Of a stretch of 64,000 nucleotides of DNA, positions 42,817 through 51,465 are shown piece by piece. Made by a program: the position numbers and the translations under genes. Source of the DNA: Hymenobacter sublimis (GTDB lineage: Bacteria > Bacteroidota > Bacteroidia > Cytophagales > Hymenobacteraceae). Position 1 is the stretch's first letter, and each line of letters begins with the position of its first letter. The notes under the pieces are model-generated. The model saw only the letters and a list, made by a program, of their open reading frames with translations. It ran no database searches and was not told the origin of the DNA. The stretch covers positions 1,673,501 to 1,737,500 of the forward strand of contig NZ_CP095848.1 of the NCBI RefSeq assembly GCF_023101345.1, written 5' to 3'.

Positions 42817-43581
42817 ATGGATTCACGGATGACGAAAACTGCATTTATCACCGGGGCCTCCTCCGGTATTGGGCGGGCTACGGCCGTGGCCTTGGGCAAA
42901 GCAGGCTTCCGGCTGGTGCTAGCGGGGCGCCGCCGCGAGCGGCTAGAGGAACTGGCGCAGGAGCTAGCAGGAGTACCCACGCAGCTGCTAACGTTTGATG
43001 TGCGCGACCGAGCGGCGGTAGAAGCCGCCGTGCAACGTTTGCCCGCCGAGTTTCAGGACATTGACGTGCTGATCAACAACGCCGGTAACGCCCACGGGTT
43101 GGCACCCATCCAGGAGGGTAGCCCTCAAGACTGGGATGATATGCTGGATGGCAACGTGAAAGGCCTGCTGTACGTGAGCCGGGCCGTATTACCCGCCATG
43201 ACCCGCCGTAACTCAGGGCATATCATCAACATCGGTTCTATTGCCGGCCATGAGACGTACGCCAACGGCAACGTGTATTGCGCCTCTAAAGCCGCCGTAG
43301 CCGCCCTGACCAAAGGTATGCGGCTCGACTTACTGCCTCACCATATTCGGGTGGCAGAGGTGAACCCAGGGGCCGTGGAAACGGAGTTTTCAGAAGTTCG
43401 CTTCAAGGGTGATACTGCGCGAGCTGCCGGTGTGTACAAGGGTTTTGAACCGCTACGGGCCGAAGACGTGGCTGACTTGATTCAGTTTATGGTCACAAGG
43501 CCAGCCCACGTCAACATTGCGGAAGTTCTGATTCTACCGGCCGCGCAAGCCGCTGCCGCTACCATCCGGAAGGAGGTATAA
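42817..43581 (+). CDS. SDR-family NAD(P)-dependent oxidoreductase (YdfG-like)
   Basis: 254 residues; a second ATG at 42829 is possible. Cofactor site TGASSGIG (12-19), LINNAG (85-90), catalytic S141, Y154 and K158 in YCASK. NPGAVETEFSEVRFKGD resembles the serine-dehydrogenase/3-hydroxy acid dehydrogenase YdfG group. Cytosolic. It is translationally coupled to the PorT-like gene, but a functional link is not evident. A perfect hairpin terminates the unit. Confidence 0.9.
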   Translation: MDSRMTKTAFITGASSGIGRATAVALGKAGFRLVLAGRRRERLEELAQELAGVPTQLLTFDVRDRAAVEAAVQRLPAEFQDIDVLINNAGNAHGLAPIQEGSPQDWDDMLDGNVKGLLYVSRAVLPAMTRRNSGHIINIGSIAGHETYANGNVYCASKAAVAALTKGMRLDLLPHHIRVAEVNPGAVETEFSEVRFKGDTARAAGVYKGFEPLRAEDVADLIQFMVTRPAHVNIAEVLILPAAQAAAATIRKEV

Positions 43582-43596
43582 CTAGTTAGCTTTTTA

Positions 43597-43640
43597 CCAA
43601 CAAAGAAAGGCCGCTTCAGAGAGCGGCCTTTCTTTGTTGG
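43597..43640. terminator. Bidirectional terminator (19-bp perfect stem)
   Basis: CCAACAAAGAAAGGCCGCT (43597-43615) pairs exactly with 43622-43640, between convergent genes. Confidence 0.87.
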
Positions 43641-43651
43641 TGGCAGATCAA

Positions 43652-44326
43652 TCAGTGACGAGAAGCCAGTTGAGCCTCGTTTAACTCGGCAAGCACGGCG
43701 GCATTCAGCGTATGCTTGCCGGCAAAGCGAAGGATAGTCGGCTCAACGCCGACGTGCCGAAACAAGTGACGCTGCTGCTCCAAGTCTTCCTCCGTAATGA
43801 ACTCATCCTCGGTGCCGCAAATCAAGGTCACGGGCAAATCCTGCAAGAAGTGGGTGGCCACATCGAAATCCATGTCGGGCGGAAAGGCACCGGCCCACAG
43901 TACCAGTTGCACTGGGCGAAACCGGGCCTGAGTTAGCCAGCGGCAAACTGTAGCTGCGCCCTGCGAGAAGCCCAGCACCGTCACGGCTACGTCGGGCGCG
44001 GCTTGGGGTAACACTACCTCAACTAATTGGTTGAGGTAGGCCACGTAGTCATTAATTTCCGTGAGCCGGTCTTCGCGGGTCATCCAAGTAGCCCCAATGC
44101 GCCCGTTCGTGCCCTGCAAGTAAAAGCGCGAGAGGCCTTCGGGAGCCAGCACTACTAGGTCAGGGGCGGTGGCAGCTAGGGGCGCGAAGTGCCGAATAAA
44201 GTAAGCCGCCAACTGCCCGTAGCCGTGCGCCACCACCCACAGGCGCCGGGTAGATGCCGATATTTCGCCGACCTGGTAGTAGCGGGCCGTACGCACAACG
44301 GGCAGATGATGCTCCTGAGCAAGCAT
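43652..44326 (-). CDS. Alpha/beta-hydrolase, phospholipase/carboxylesterase-like
   Basis: 224 residues. WVVAHGYGQLAAYF is the oxyanion region, the nucleophile elbow GFSQG holds S121, and D174 (GTEDEF) and H205 (GKHTLN) complete the triad. Size and VLGFSQGAATVCRW match the bacterial phospholipase/carboxylesterase (serine hydrolase) group. There is no signal peptide, so the site is probably cytosolic; the ester substrate is unknown. It follows the cytidine deaminase gene by 122 nt on the same strand. Confidence 0.85.
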   Translation of the reverse strand: MLAQEHHLPVVRTARYYQVGEISASTRRLWVVAHGYGQLAAYFIRHFAPLAATAPDLVVLAPEGLSRFYLQGTNGRIGATWMTREDRLTEINDYVAYLNQLVEVVLPQAAPDVAVTVLGFSQGAATVCRWLTQARFRPVQLVLWAGAFPPDMDFDVATHFLQDLPVTLICGTEDEFITEEDLEQQRHLFRHVGVEPTILRFAGKHTLNAAVLAELNEAQLASRH

Positions 44327-44448
44327 AAGGGGAAACAGGAAGAAAGTGTGCGGGTCGGTTTTTCCTGCCAGAAGAGCTAAGAATAGGCATGAGGCAAACC
44401 GAGCCGCGGGGGCTGGCTAAACAGCAAGCACCCCATTTTGTCCGCTCA

Positions 44449-44943
44449 CTATTTAACGGTGGGCAGGTCGTCGGAGGTGAAGCCGAAGGGTAGTAGATCT
44501 GACAGGGAGCTAAACCGGTAGATGCTACCGTTTGGGCCGGGCAGCAGCAACGGAATTGGCTGGTGCTGCCGGTGCTCATACTCGGCCATTACCTGGCGGC
44601 AGGCTCCGCAGGAAGTAACGGGCACAAACTCCCCATTGGCGGGCCGGGCGGCCACGGCCATGCCCAGAATGCGGCGCTCAGGTTGGGTGGCCGCTAGGCC
44701 AAACAAGGCCGTGCGCTCGGCGCACAAGCCCGAAGGAAAGGCGGCATTTTCTTGATTGGTACCCCGGAAAATAGTGCCATCATCCAGCAGCAAGGCCGTG
44801 CCTACGTGAAAATGGGAGTAGGGGGCATAGGCGTGGTCGGTGGCGGCGCGGGCGGCCTGCCAGGTAGCGGCTTCGGCAGAAGTTAGGTCGGCTTCGGAAG
44901 CCACTACGTCAACGGTAATGGTCAGGTGGAGAGGGTGGGCCAT
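44449..44943 (-). CDS. cdd: Cytidine deaminase
   Basis: 164 residues from the ATG at 44943. The zinc site is CAE (C74, E76) and PCxxC-like CGAC (C112, C115) in VPVTSCGACRQV. YAPYSHFHVGTALLLDDG and NAAFPSGLCAERTAL are family signatures. It deaminates cytidine or deoxycytidine in pyrimidine salvage. A TTTCTTTG-like box ends 6-7 nt before the ATG, another possible near-leaderless start, though the box deviates at its second base. Confidence 0.93.
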   Translation of the reverse strand: MAHPLHLTITVDVVASEADLTSAEAATWQAARAATDHAYAPYSHFHVGTALLLDDGTIFRGTNQENAAFPSGLCAERTALFGLAATQPERRILGMAVAARPANGEFVPVTSCGACRQVMAEYEHRQHQPIPLLLPGPNGSIYRFSSLSDLLPFGFTSDDLPTVK

Positions 44944-45231
44944 CGGGGGCAAAGAAAGAACGGCCCGGTGCCGACGCGCGGCCCCGGGGAGTGAAAAGGG
45001 GCGGTGAATGTACGAGTTTTTTGCTTGCTGGAGGAAGCCGCCGAAAAAATACCGTAACCCGCAATTCCGCCCCGCTTGCAGGCAGGTAGCCGCTGCCGCG
45101 CCGCCCAGCTGACTGCGTCGGTAGCCCACCACCGTGTGCTGACGCGCAAATTTCTAATATTGGCACTTGCTTCCCGGCCTTGATTCGGTAGGCAGCTTCT
45201 TGGCCACCCCTTCGCCCACCCATTTCCTACT

Positions 45232-46599
45232 ATGACCCGTATTCTGCTGCTTGGTGCCGGCCGCTCGGCTTCCTCCCTTTTGCAGTACCTGCTGCAGCAC
45301 GCTCCCCAGCAAAACTGGCAGCTTACGGTGGCCGATATGCAGCCGGCGCATCTGAAGCCCGTGCTGGCGGCTCATGCGGCTTACGCTCAAGCCGTTCCGT
45401 TTGGTATGCAGGATGAAACGGGACTGCTGCAGCTGGTGCAGGGTGCCGACATTGTGGTGTCGATGCTGCCAGCCTTGCTTCACGGCCCCGTGGCTAGGGC
45501 CTGCGTGCAACTGGGCCGCCACTTGGTAACGGCTAGCTACGTGAGCGAAGAAATCCGCGGCTTGGATGAGCAAGCCCGGGCCGCCGGCATTACCATCCTG
45601 ATGGAGTGTGGCCTAGACCCCGGCCTAGACCATATGTCGGCCATGCGGCTGCTGGCTGACATTCGGGGGCGCGGTGGGCAACTCACGGCGTTTAACTCTT
45701 ACTGCGGTGGGCTGCTGGCTCCTAGCGCGGAGGGCGACAATCCGTGGAAGTATAAATTCACCTGGAACCCGCGCAATGTTGTGCTGGCGGGCCAAAGCAC
45801 GGCTAAATACCTGGAGGCCGGCCGGCTCCGCTTTATCCCGTATCAGCAGCTATTCGCCCGCACCCAAACCATAGTAGTGCCCGGCGTGGGCGAGTTTGAG
45901 GGCTACGCCAACCGGGACTCGCTCAGCTACCGGGCGCCGTACGGCCTGCACGACGTGCCAACCATGCTGCGCGGTACCCTGCGTCGTCCCGGTTACTGCG
46001 CTGCCTGGCACGCCTTGGTCCGCCTGGGCCTTACCGACGACTCCGTGCACCTGGGCAACCCGGCGGACCTGCCGTGGTCGGAGCTAATCGAAGCCTACTT
46101 GCCAACCGCCATGCCCGGCCAGGCGCTGCCTACCCGGGTGGCTGTCTACCTCGGGCTGGCGCCGGAAGGACCGGAAATGCAGCATCTGGCCTGGCTGGAG
46201 CTGTTCACGGCCCGGCCCGTGGGCCTACCCGATGCTACCCCGGCCCAGCTGCTGGAGCAGCTGCTAACGGAAAAGTGGGCCTTACAACCCACCGACCACG
46301 ACATGATTGTCATGCAGCACCTACTGGAGTTTACGCTGGATGGCCAAGCCCACGTTGCTACCTCCTCGCTGGTGGTAGTAGGCGATGATACCGTGCACAC
46401 GGCCATGGCCAAAACCGTTGGGCTGCCGGTGGCTATGGCCGTGCGGCGCCTGGCCCAGGGCCAGCTTACCCAGCGGGGCGTAATCATTCCTACGCTACCG
46501 GAGTTGTACGAACCTATTTTGGCGGAACTGGCTCAGGACTACGGCATTCAGTTCATGGAAGAGGAACAGGCGCTACCCCAGCAGCAACTCATCAGCTAA
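45232..46599 (+). CDS. Saccharopine dehydrogenase-family enzyme
   Basis: 455 residues. It has an N-terminal Rossmann fold (ILLLGAGRSASS), IVVSMLPALLHGPVARACVQ and LMECGLDPGLDHMSAM. The C-terminal domain includes FNSYCGGLLAPSAEGDNPWKYKFTWNPRNV, described here by its ends at about 154-183, which resembles the glutamate-forming saccharopine reductase branch. It likely catalyses an NAD(P)-linked step at the lysine/saccharopine node or a related reductive reaction. Substrate not proven. The ABC permease-like gene begins 25 nt downstream. Confidence 0.87.
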   Translation: MTRILLLGAGRSASSLLQYLLQHAPQQNWQLTVADMQPAHLKPVLAAHAAYAQAVPFGMQDETGLLQLVQGADIVVSMLPALLHGPVARACVQLGRHLVTASYVSEEIRGLDEQARAAGITILMECGLDPGLDHMSAMRLLADIRGRGGQLTAFNSYCGGLLAPSAEGDNPWKYKFTWNPRNVVLAGQSTAKYLEAGRLRFIPYQQLFARTQTIVVPGVGEFEGYANRDSLSYRAPYGLHDVPTMLRGTLRRPGYCAAWHALVRLGLTDDSVHLGNPADLPWSELIEAYLPTAMPGQALPTRVAVYLGLAPEGPEMQHLAWLELFTARPVGLPDATPAQLLEQLLTEKWALQPTDHDMIVMQHLLEFTLDGQAHVATSSLVVVGDDTVHTAMAKTVGLPVAMAVRRLAQGQLTQRGVIIPTLPELYEPILAELAQDYGIQFMEEEQALPQQQLIS

Positions 46600-46624
46600 A
46601 GTCATCTCACCCGTTTGAAATAGG

Positions 46625-47599
46625 ATGGCTGCCGGCAGCGTTGCAGAGTGCGTGCGTAACTACCTCTTACTGCGGGTCCGGGTGCTAGGTCGACTGCTGC
46701 GCGAGTTGGGCTGGTGGCGTCTCCTAGTGCTGGGGGCCTTGCTGACGCTGGCGGGGGCACGGGCGCTGGTAGTAGCCGCTAGTAGCCCGTCCCTGGCCTG
46801 GCTGGTGCCGCTGGGGGTAGCGGGGCTACTATTGGGCTTGCACCGCCCGCGCCCCGACCTGACGTTTCTGCAGCTCGCGGCCCCTCAGTTCCGGCACTGG
46901 CTAGCTGTCGAATATGCTTCACTGAGCTTGCTGCCTACGTTATTTCTGCTGGCCTGGGGCCGTTGGGGGCCTGCTGTGCTTACCGTGGCCCTAGCCGCCG
47001 CCGTAGCGCTAGTTCCGGCCGCCACTGCCCGCGCCAGCCGGACCCGTTGGCCCAGCTTGTTTCGGAGTAGCTCCTTTGAGTGGGTGAGCGGTAGCCGCCG
47101 CCCAGGCCTAGGACTGGCGTGGCTGGGGCTGCTGGCTGGGGCGGCCGCTACCCGGCACACCGCCACCGGCCCCGCCTTGGCAGTAGTAGGCTGGCTTTTG
47201 CTACTTCTGAATATTTACGGTCCGGCGGAACCCCAGGCTTGGCTGCTGCCCGTGTTGCGTACCCCTAGCCAGTGGCTCCGAAACCGGGTAGGGTGGGGGC
47301 TGCTGTATTTCGGGCTGACGGTGGCGCCGCTAGTTGGTATTATGGCCCAGGGCCCGGCGGGGGGAGGGGGTAGCGCCGGCCTGCTGCTCTGGTGTGGGCT
47401 CGTTGTTACCATGATAATTCTGGCCAAATACGCCTTTTACCCCCACGCCACCCTGGCCCGCCTCACCCAGGCTGGGGCCGTAGTGGTAGGCTTTTCTATC
47501 CTCGGCAGCAACCCCGCCTACCTGGCCCTGCTGGCCGCCTGCTTTGTGGGCCTGCTGCTAAAAAGTCACCGCCGATTAGCTCCTTATCAGTATGATTGA
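46625..47599 (+). CDS. ABC transporter membrane subunit, uncharacterised type
   Basis: 324 residues with about 8-9 hydrophobic helices and basic loops, no recognised family motif. The stop overlaps the start of the ATP-binding gene by 8 nt, so it is almost certainly the paired permease. It resembles, in size and pairing, other Bacteroidota two-gene ABC exporters of unknown substrate. Function inferred from context only. Confidence 0.6.
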   Translation: MAAGSVAECVRNYLLLRVRVLGRLLRELGWWRLLVLGALLTLAGARALVVAASSPSLAWLVPLGVAGLLLGLHRPRPDLTFLQLAAPQFRHWLAVEYASLSLLPTLFLLAWGRWGPAVLTVALAAAVALVPAATARASRTRWPSLFRSSSFEWVSGSRRPGLGLAWLGLLAGAAATRHTATGPALAVVGWLLLLLNIYGPAEPQAWLLPVLRTPSQWLRNRVGWGLLYFGLTVAPLVGIMAQGPAGGGGSAGLLLWCGLVVTMIILAKYAFYPHATLARLTQAGAVVVGFSILGSNPAYLALLAACFVGLLLKSHRRLAPYQYD

Positions 47600-48290
47600 A
47601 ATTCGTGGCTTGCGCAAAAGCTTCGGCGAGCAGCTTGTCCTGCAGCACATCGATCTGACCTTGCCGCCTGGTAGGTTGCACGGCCTGGTGGGGGCCAACG
47701 GCGCCGGCAAAACTACCCTGCTGCACTGCCTCTACGGGCTGCACCCTGACTACTCCGGTACTATCCGCGAAACTACCGGCTTATCCATCCGCCAGCACAC
47801 GGGGCTGTTACCCTATGGACCGTACTTCTACCCGCGCATTACCGGCCGCGAGTACGTGGAGTTTTGCTTGCAGGCCCGGGGCCGTGCCGTGCCGGATCTG
47901 GCAGCCTGGAACTACCTCTTGGAGTTGCCCTTGGACCAATACGCCGAGGAATACTCGGCCGGCATGAAAAAGAAGCTGGCCCTGTTGGCTTTGCTGGTGC
48001 AGAACTTCCGCTACCTCATCCTCGATGAGCCCTTTAATGGCCTTGACCTAAGTACGAATTTGCTGGTAATGGAGCTGCTGCGGCGCCTGCGCGACCAGGG
48101 AGTGGGCATCCTGCTAACCTCGCACCTGCTGGGCTCCCTCACCGAGCTATGCGACGAAATAACAGTGCTGGCCGCCGGGCAGGTGCTCCGCCACTACCCG
48201 GCCGCCGAGTTCGTGCACCTGCGCACCGATCTGCTCGACCGTCTGCACCAGCAAAAGCTGGCCCACTTGCGGGAGCTGCTGCCAGCGTAG
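47592..48290 (+). CDS. ABC transporter ATP-binding protein
   Basis: 232 residues. Walker A GANGAGKT (34-41), signature EEYSAGMKKKLALL (YSAGM 121-125), Walker B YLILDEP (141-147) and an H-loop SHLLG are visible. The Q-loop position reads LLPYGPYFYPRIT, with Tyr where Gln is usual. This is a feature of some related Bacteroidota ATPases in my memory. Translation is coupled to the preceding permease gene. It drives transport of an unknown substrate; single-domain, CcmA-like export type. Confidence 0.9.
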   Translation: MIEIRGLRKSFGEQLVLQHIDLTLPPGRLHGLVGANGAGKTTLLHCLYGLHPDYSGTIRETTGLSIRQHTGLLPYGPYFYPRITGREYVEFCLQARGRAVPDLAAWNYLLELPLDQYAEEYSAGMKKKLALLALLVQNFRYLILDEPFNGLDLSTNLLVMELLRRLRDQGVGILLTSHLLGSLTELCDEITVLAAGQVLRHYPAAEFVHLRTDLLDRLHQQKLAHLRELLPA

Positions 48291-48307
48291 CCCAGTTGCT
48301 GCCGGCT

Positions 48308-49030
48308 CTACAAGGCCAGGTAAAACGGGGCCAGTAACTGCTGAAACGGACGCGAGTAAACGGCGTCATCATTCTCGTGGAGTAGCAGTTGCTGTTCCTG
48401 CACCTGACCTGGCTGGCCCCCGAAACTGCTGATGTGACGCAACGCCTTGCTACCCGGCCGGTGATGCAGGACCAGCCGGCTAATGAGGTGCAGCCCGGCC
48501 CTGGCCGCGTCCAGCTCAAAATGCTGCATTTCGGGTGGGGGTAGCAGCACGGTAAGCTGGCCGGCCGGCGTTAGGTAGGCGGCAGCAAACGCGGCCAGCT
48601 CGGGAAAAGTCAGGGAGTCAGCGGCGGTGTGGCGGGCTGTGGTGCGGCCGGCATTTGGGGAGCGGAGCGAGTTGCGGAAAAACGGCGGGTTGCAGAGAAT
48701 GTGGTCGAAGCGTGCTGGGCTAGTGGCCGCAAACCCGGCCAGGGGCTGCGCGTGCACTACCAGCCGGCTAGCCCAGGGGCTGGCCTTGAAGTTAGCCGCC
48801 GCCTGGGTTGCAGCGGCCGCATCCAATTCTACTGCTTCCACCAAAGCGGTGGGGTTGCGCTGCGCGACCATGAGGGCCAGCAGGCCGGTGCCAGTGCCTA
48901 CGTCCAGAATGCGGCCCGCACCTTCCACGGCCGCTACGGCGCCCAGCACGCAAGCATCAGTGCTGACCTTCATGGCGCACGCACCCTGCTCTACCCGAAA
49001 CTGCTTGAACTGAAAGTAGGCGTTGGGCAT
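48308..49030 (-). CDS. trmN6: tRNA1(Val) adenine(37)-N6 methyltransferase-like protein
   Basis: 240 residues from the ATG at 49030; the upstream frame to 49051 overlaps rnhA. AdoMet site ILDVGTGTGLLAL (DVGTGTGL 43-50) and amino-methylating NPPFF (114-118) define the TrmN6/YfiC group. It modifies A37 of tRNA1(Val) in Escherichia coli. RnhA ends one nucleotide before its ATG, so the two form an operon. The convergent ABC gene ends 17 nt away. Confidence 0.85.
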   Translation of the reverse strand: MPNAYFQFKQFRVEQGACAMKVSTDACVLGAVAAVEGAGRILDVGTGTGLLALMVAQRNPTALVEAVELDAAAATQAAANFKASPWASRLVVHAQPLAGFAATSPARFDHILCNPPFFRNSLRSPNAGRTTARHTAADSLTFPELAAFAAAYLTPAGQLTVLLPPPEMQHFELDAARAGLHLISRLVLHHRPGSKALRHISSFGGQPGQVQEQQLLLHENDDAVYSRPFQQLLAPFYLAL

Positions 49031-49031
49031 G

Positions 49032-49499
49032 CTACCCGCGCTTGGCCTCAATCAGTTCGTAGCCCTCATCCGTGAGCAAGGGGCCTTTAGTGGCGCTCCA
49101 CACGGCTAACTGGTCGCACCGCTCATTTTCGGGGTGGCCGTTGTGGCCGCGCACCCACCGGAACTGCACGCTGCGCTGCTTGTATATTTTGAGAAAGCGT
49201 CGCCAGAGGTCTTCGTTGGCTTTCTTGCCAAAGTCCGGCTTGGCGGCCCAGCCAAACACCCACTTTTTCTCCACGGCATCTACCACGTAGCGCGAGTCCG
49301 TGACGACGGTAATGGGCAGCTCGGGGCGGGTAATGGCTTCCAGGCCCACAATGACGGCTAGCAGCTCCATGCGGTTGTTGGTGGTGAGGCGGAAGCCCTG
49401 GGTTAGCTCTTTTTCGTGCTGACCAAAGCGCAGAATAGCCCCGTAGCCGCCCGGCCCAGGGTTGCCCCGCGAGGAGCCATCGGTGAATAGGTGAATCAT
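49032..49499 (-). CDS. rnhA: Ribonuclease HI
   Basis: 155 residues. The DEDD metal-binding set is D7 (LFTDGSSRGNPG), E45 (NNRMELLA), D68 (VTDSRYV) and D129 (ERCDQLA), with the supporting H119 in WVRGHNGH. It removes RNA from RNA-DNA hybrids. Cytosolic. The trmN6 gene follows after 1 nt. Confidence 0.96.
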   Translation of the reverse strand: MIHLFTDGSSRGNPGPGGYGAILRFGQHEKELTQGFRLTTNNRMELLAVIVGLEAITRPELPITVVTDSRYVVDAVEKKWVFGWAAKPDFGKKANEDLWRRFLKIYKQRSVQFRWVRGHNGHPENERCDQLAVWSATKGPLLTDEGYELIEAKRG

Positions 49500-49506
49500 A
49501 CGGTCT

Positions 49507-49612
49507 GGGGTCTTAGGAGCTTGGGGTATTAGGGGCTTGGATGAGGTTCTAAACCAGAATATGTATTCAGAACATCCTCCAAACCCTAATATTCCAAGCT
49601 CCCAAAGCCCTA
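49507..49612. repeat. Imperfect intergenic inverted repeat, rnhA-marC
   Basis: Arms 49507-49550 and 49570-49612 share complementary blocks GAGCTTGG, TATTAGGG and CTTGG/CCAAA with several mismatches and small shifts, spaced by about 19 nt. The right arm includes the marC TAG stop (49610-49612). Confidence 0.65.
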
Positions 49613-50170
49613 AAAATTACTTTTAAACAGCTTGATGGCAATAGCCAACAGAATCACGCCAAACACACGGCGCAGAATGTCCTCACCGGCTTTGCCCAAC
49701 TTGCGCTCAATCCAGGCCGAGCTTTTCAGTACCAGGTACACGAACACCAGGTTTACCAGCACGCCAGCCAGCACGTTGGGTAGCTGGTAGGCGGCGCGCA
49801 AAGACAGCAGCGTGGTCATGGTGCCGGCGCCCACAATCAGCGGAAACGCCAGCGGCACGATGGAGCCCGTGGCGCTGAGCGGATTGTGCTTGAACAGCTC
49901 CACTCCCAGAATCATCTCCATGCCAATCAGGAAGATGATGATGGCGCCCGCCAGGGCAAACGACTGGAAGTCAACCCCAAACAACGACAGGATGCTCTGG
50001 CCCAGAAACAGGAAGGCAATCATCAGGACCCCGGCCACGAGCGTGGCCTTTTCCGAGTGAATCTTGCCCTCACGCTGCCGAATCTGGATAATAATGGGGA
50101 TGGAACCCAAAATATCAATGATGGCAAAAAGCGTCAGCGTAACCGACGCAATTTCCTTTAAGCTGAACAT
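49610..50170 (-). CDS. MarC-family integral membrane protein
   Basis: 186 residues, six predicted helices. The N-terminus (FAIIDILGSIPIIIQI) and AFPLIVGAGTMTTLLSL match the MarC/UPF0056 family, as do the second-half FLIGMEMILGVELF and VFGVILLAIAIKLF segments. Inner membrane. Function of the family is unclear; the old drug-resistance role in E. coli was not upheld. The aminotransferase gene precedes it on the same strand. Confidence 0.88.
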   Translation of the reverse strand: MFSLKEIASVTLTLFAIIDILGSIPIIIQIRQREGKIHSEKATLVAGVLMIAFLFLGQSILSLFGVDFQSFALAGAIIIFLIGMEMILGVELFKHNPLSATGSIVPLAFPLIVGAGTMTTLLSLRAAYQLPNVLAGVLVNLVFVYLVLKSSAWIERKLGKAGEDILRRVFGVILLAIAIKLFKSNF

Positions 50171-50177
50171 AGGGAAA

Positions 50178-50255
50178 GGTGAAGTTGTGAAGGGCGAAAT
50201 TGCAAAAACCGGCTAGTGTGCGTCAGAGCGCAACTTCACCCTTCACAACTTCGCC
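50178..50255. repeat. Intergenic inverted repeat (23 of 26 nt) upstream of marC
   Basis: GGTGAAGTTGTGAAGGGCG... (50178-50203) pairs with 50230-50255, with 3 mismatches in 26 and a 26-nt loop. The repeat fills the gap between the aminotransferase stop and the marC ATG. Confidence 0.8.
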
Positions 50256-50261
50256 GGTGCC

Positions 50262-51329
50262 TTACGCAAACTCCCGGGCGAAAAACTGCACCAGCTGCTC
50301 AAAAGCCGCGTCGGGAATGGCCGGGAAATTGGCAATGCGCAGGCTGGTAGGCTTCCAGGTGCCGTAGCCGCTGCCCAGCTGCAGGCCCTGGGCCAGGGCC
50401 CGGCGCTTTACTTCCTCAATCAGGGCCGGGGGGCCTTGCAAACCAATAACGGTAGTAGAACGGGCCTCGGGATTGGTAATTAGGGGCGAGAGTTGGGTAG
50501 CCTGGTCGAAGTAATCGTAGAGCTTGTTGGCCCGGTCCTGCAGGTGCTGGTGCACCGCCTTGATGGCGGGCCGGTCGGCGAGGGTGCGGCTCAAGAGGTA
50601 GATATCCAGCACGTTGGGCGTGTGGGTGGTCTGGTAGTTGAGCATCTTCTCGTACTGGGCCATGAGCGAGTTGTAGTGGCGGCGCTCATTGATTTTGCGC
50701 ACCCGCTCGATGGCCCGCGGCGAAAGCAGCATAACGGACAAACCCGCCGGCAAGCCAAAGCACTTCTGCACCGAGGCGTACCAGATATCGGCCTTGATGT
50801 ACTTGAGCTGAATGCCGGCCAGCGAGGAGGTAGCATCCACGGCCAGCAGGGCGTTGCCGGGCAGGCGGTTGTACATGTTCAGTACTACCCCGTCGCGCAG
50901 CTGGGTAGCGTTGCTGGTTTCGTTCTGGGTGATGCAGACCAGGTCCGTCTTCTCGTCGAGGCCGGGCAGGTTGTAGACATCGGGCACCTCATCAACGCCG
51001 AACTTCAGGCCCACCGACTCGGGTCGCAGCTCTTTGGCGTAGTCAAACCACTTCTCCCCGAAGGCCCCGTTGTAGAGGTGGAAGCTCTTGGTAGGCGTTA
51101 GGCTTTGGGCCAGCACCTCCCAGCACTCCGTGGCCGAGCTCATGAAAAATACCGTGTAGTCTTGCGGGATGTTAAGCTTGTTTTTCAGCTCCTGCACGGT
51201 TTGGCGCATGAGCTGCACAAACCGCTCGCCCCGGTGTTGGGCCGACAGCCAGCCTTCGTCAAAAGCATCCTGGAGGTACTGGCGCACCTGCGGGTACACT
51301 TGCGAAGGGCCGGGATTGAATGTATACAT
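50262..51329 (-). CDS. Class V aminotransferase (phosphoserine aminotransferase-like)
   Basis: 355 residues. PLP-lysine K189 lies in YASVQKCFGLPAG, with D165 in LLAVDATSSLAG contacting the cofactor. The N-terminus FNPGPSQVYPQV and HRGERFVQLM resemble SerC and alanine-glyoxylate aminotransferases. The size and SSATECWEVLAQ are consistent with SerC-like enzymes. Serine synthesis is the simplest proposal; other class V substrates remain possible. It follows aroQ on the same strand. Confidence 0.85.
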   Translation of the reverse strand: MYTFNPGPSQVYPQVRQYLQDAFDEGWLSAQHRGERFVQLMRQTVQELKNKLNIPQDYTVFFMSSATECWEVLAQSLTPTKSFHLYNGAFGEKWFDYAKELRPESVGLKFGVDEVPDVYNLPGLDEKTDLVCITQNETSNATQLRDGVVLNMYNRLPGNALLAVDATSSLAGIQLKYIKADIWYASVQKCFGLPAGLSVMLLSPRAIERVRKINERRHYNSLMAQYEKMLNYQTTHTPNVLDIYLLSRTLADRPAIKAVHQHLQDRANKLYDYFDQATQLSPLITNPEARSTTVIGLQGPPALIEEVKRRALAQGLQLGSGYGTWKPTSLRIANFPAIPDAAFEQLVQFFAREFA

Positions 51330-51377
51330 AGGAAGGAAAGGCTAAGGAAATGGAAAGGCAAAGGACGGGGAAATGGG

Positions 51378-51465
51378 GAGTTAGTGAATGCGTAATTGAG
51401 TGAATTGTTGTGCTGTCAGTGCCGCTTTGCCTGCGTAACTCACTCAATTACGCATTCACTAACTC
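51378..51465. repeat. Perfect 26-bp intergenic inverted repeat, aminotransferase-aroQ
   Basis: The arm 51378-51403 (GAGTTAGTGAATGCG...) is exactly complementary to 51440-51465; the loop is 36 nt. The right arm contains the aroQ TAG stop (51459-51461). Confidence 0.9.
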
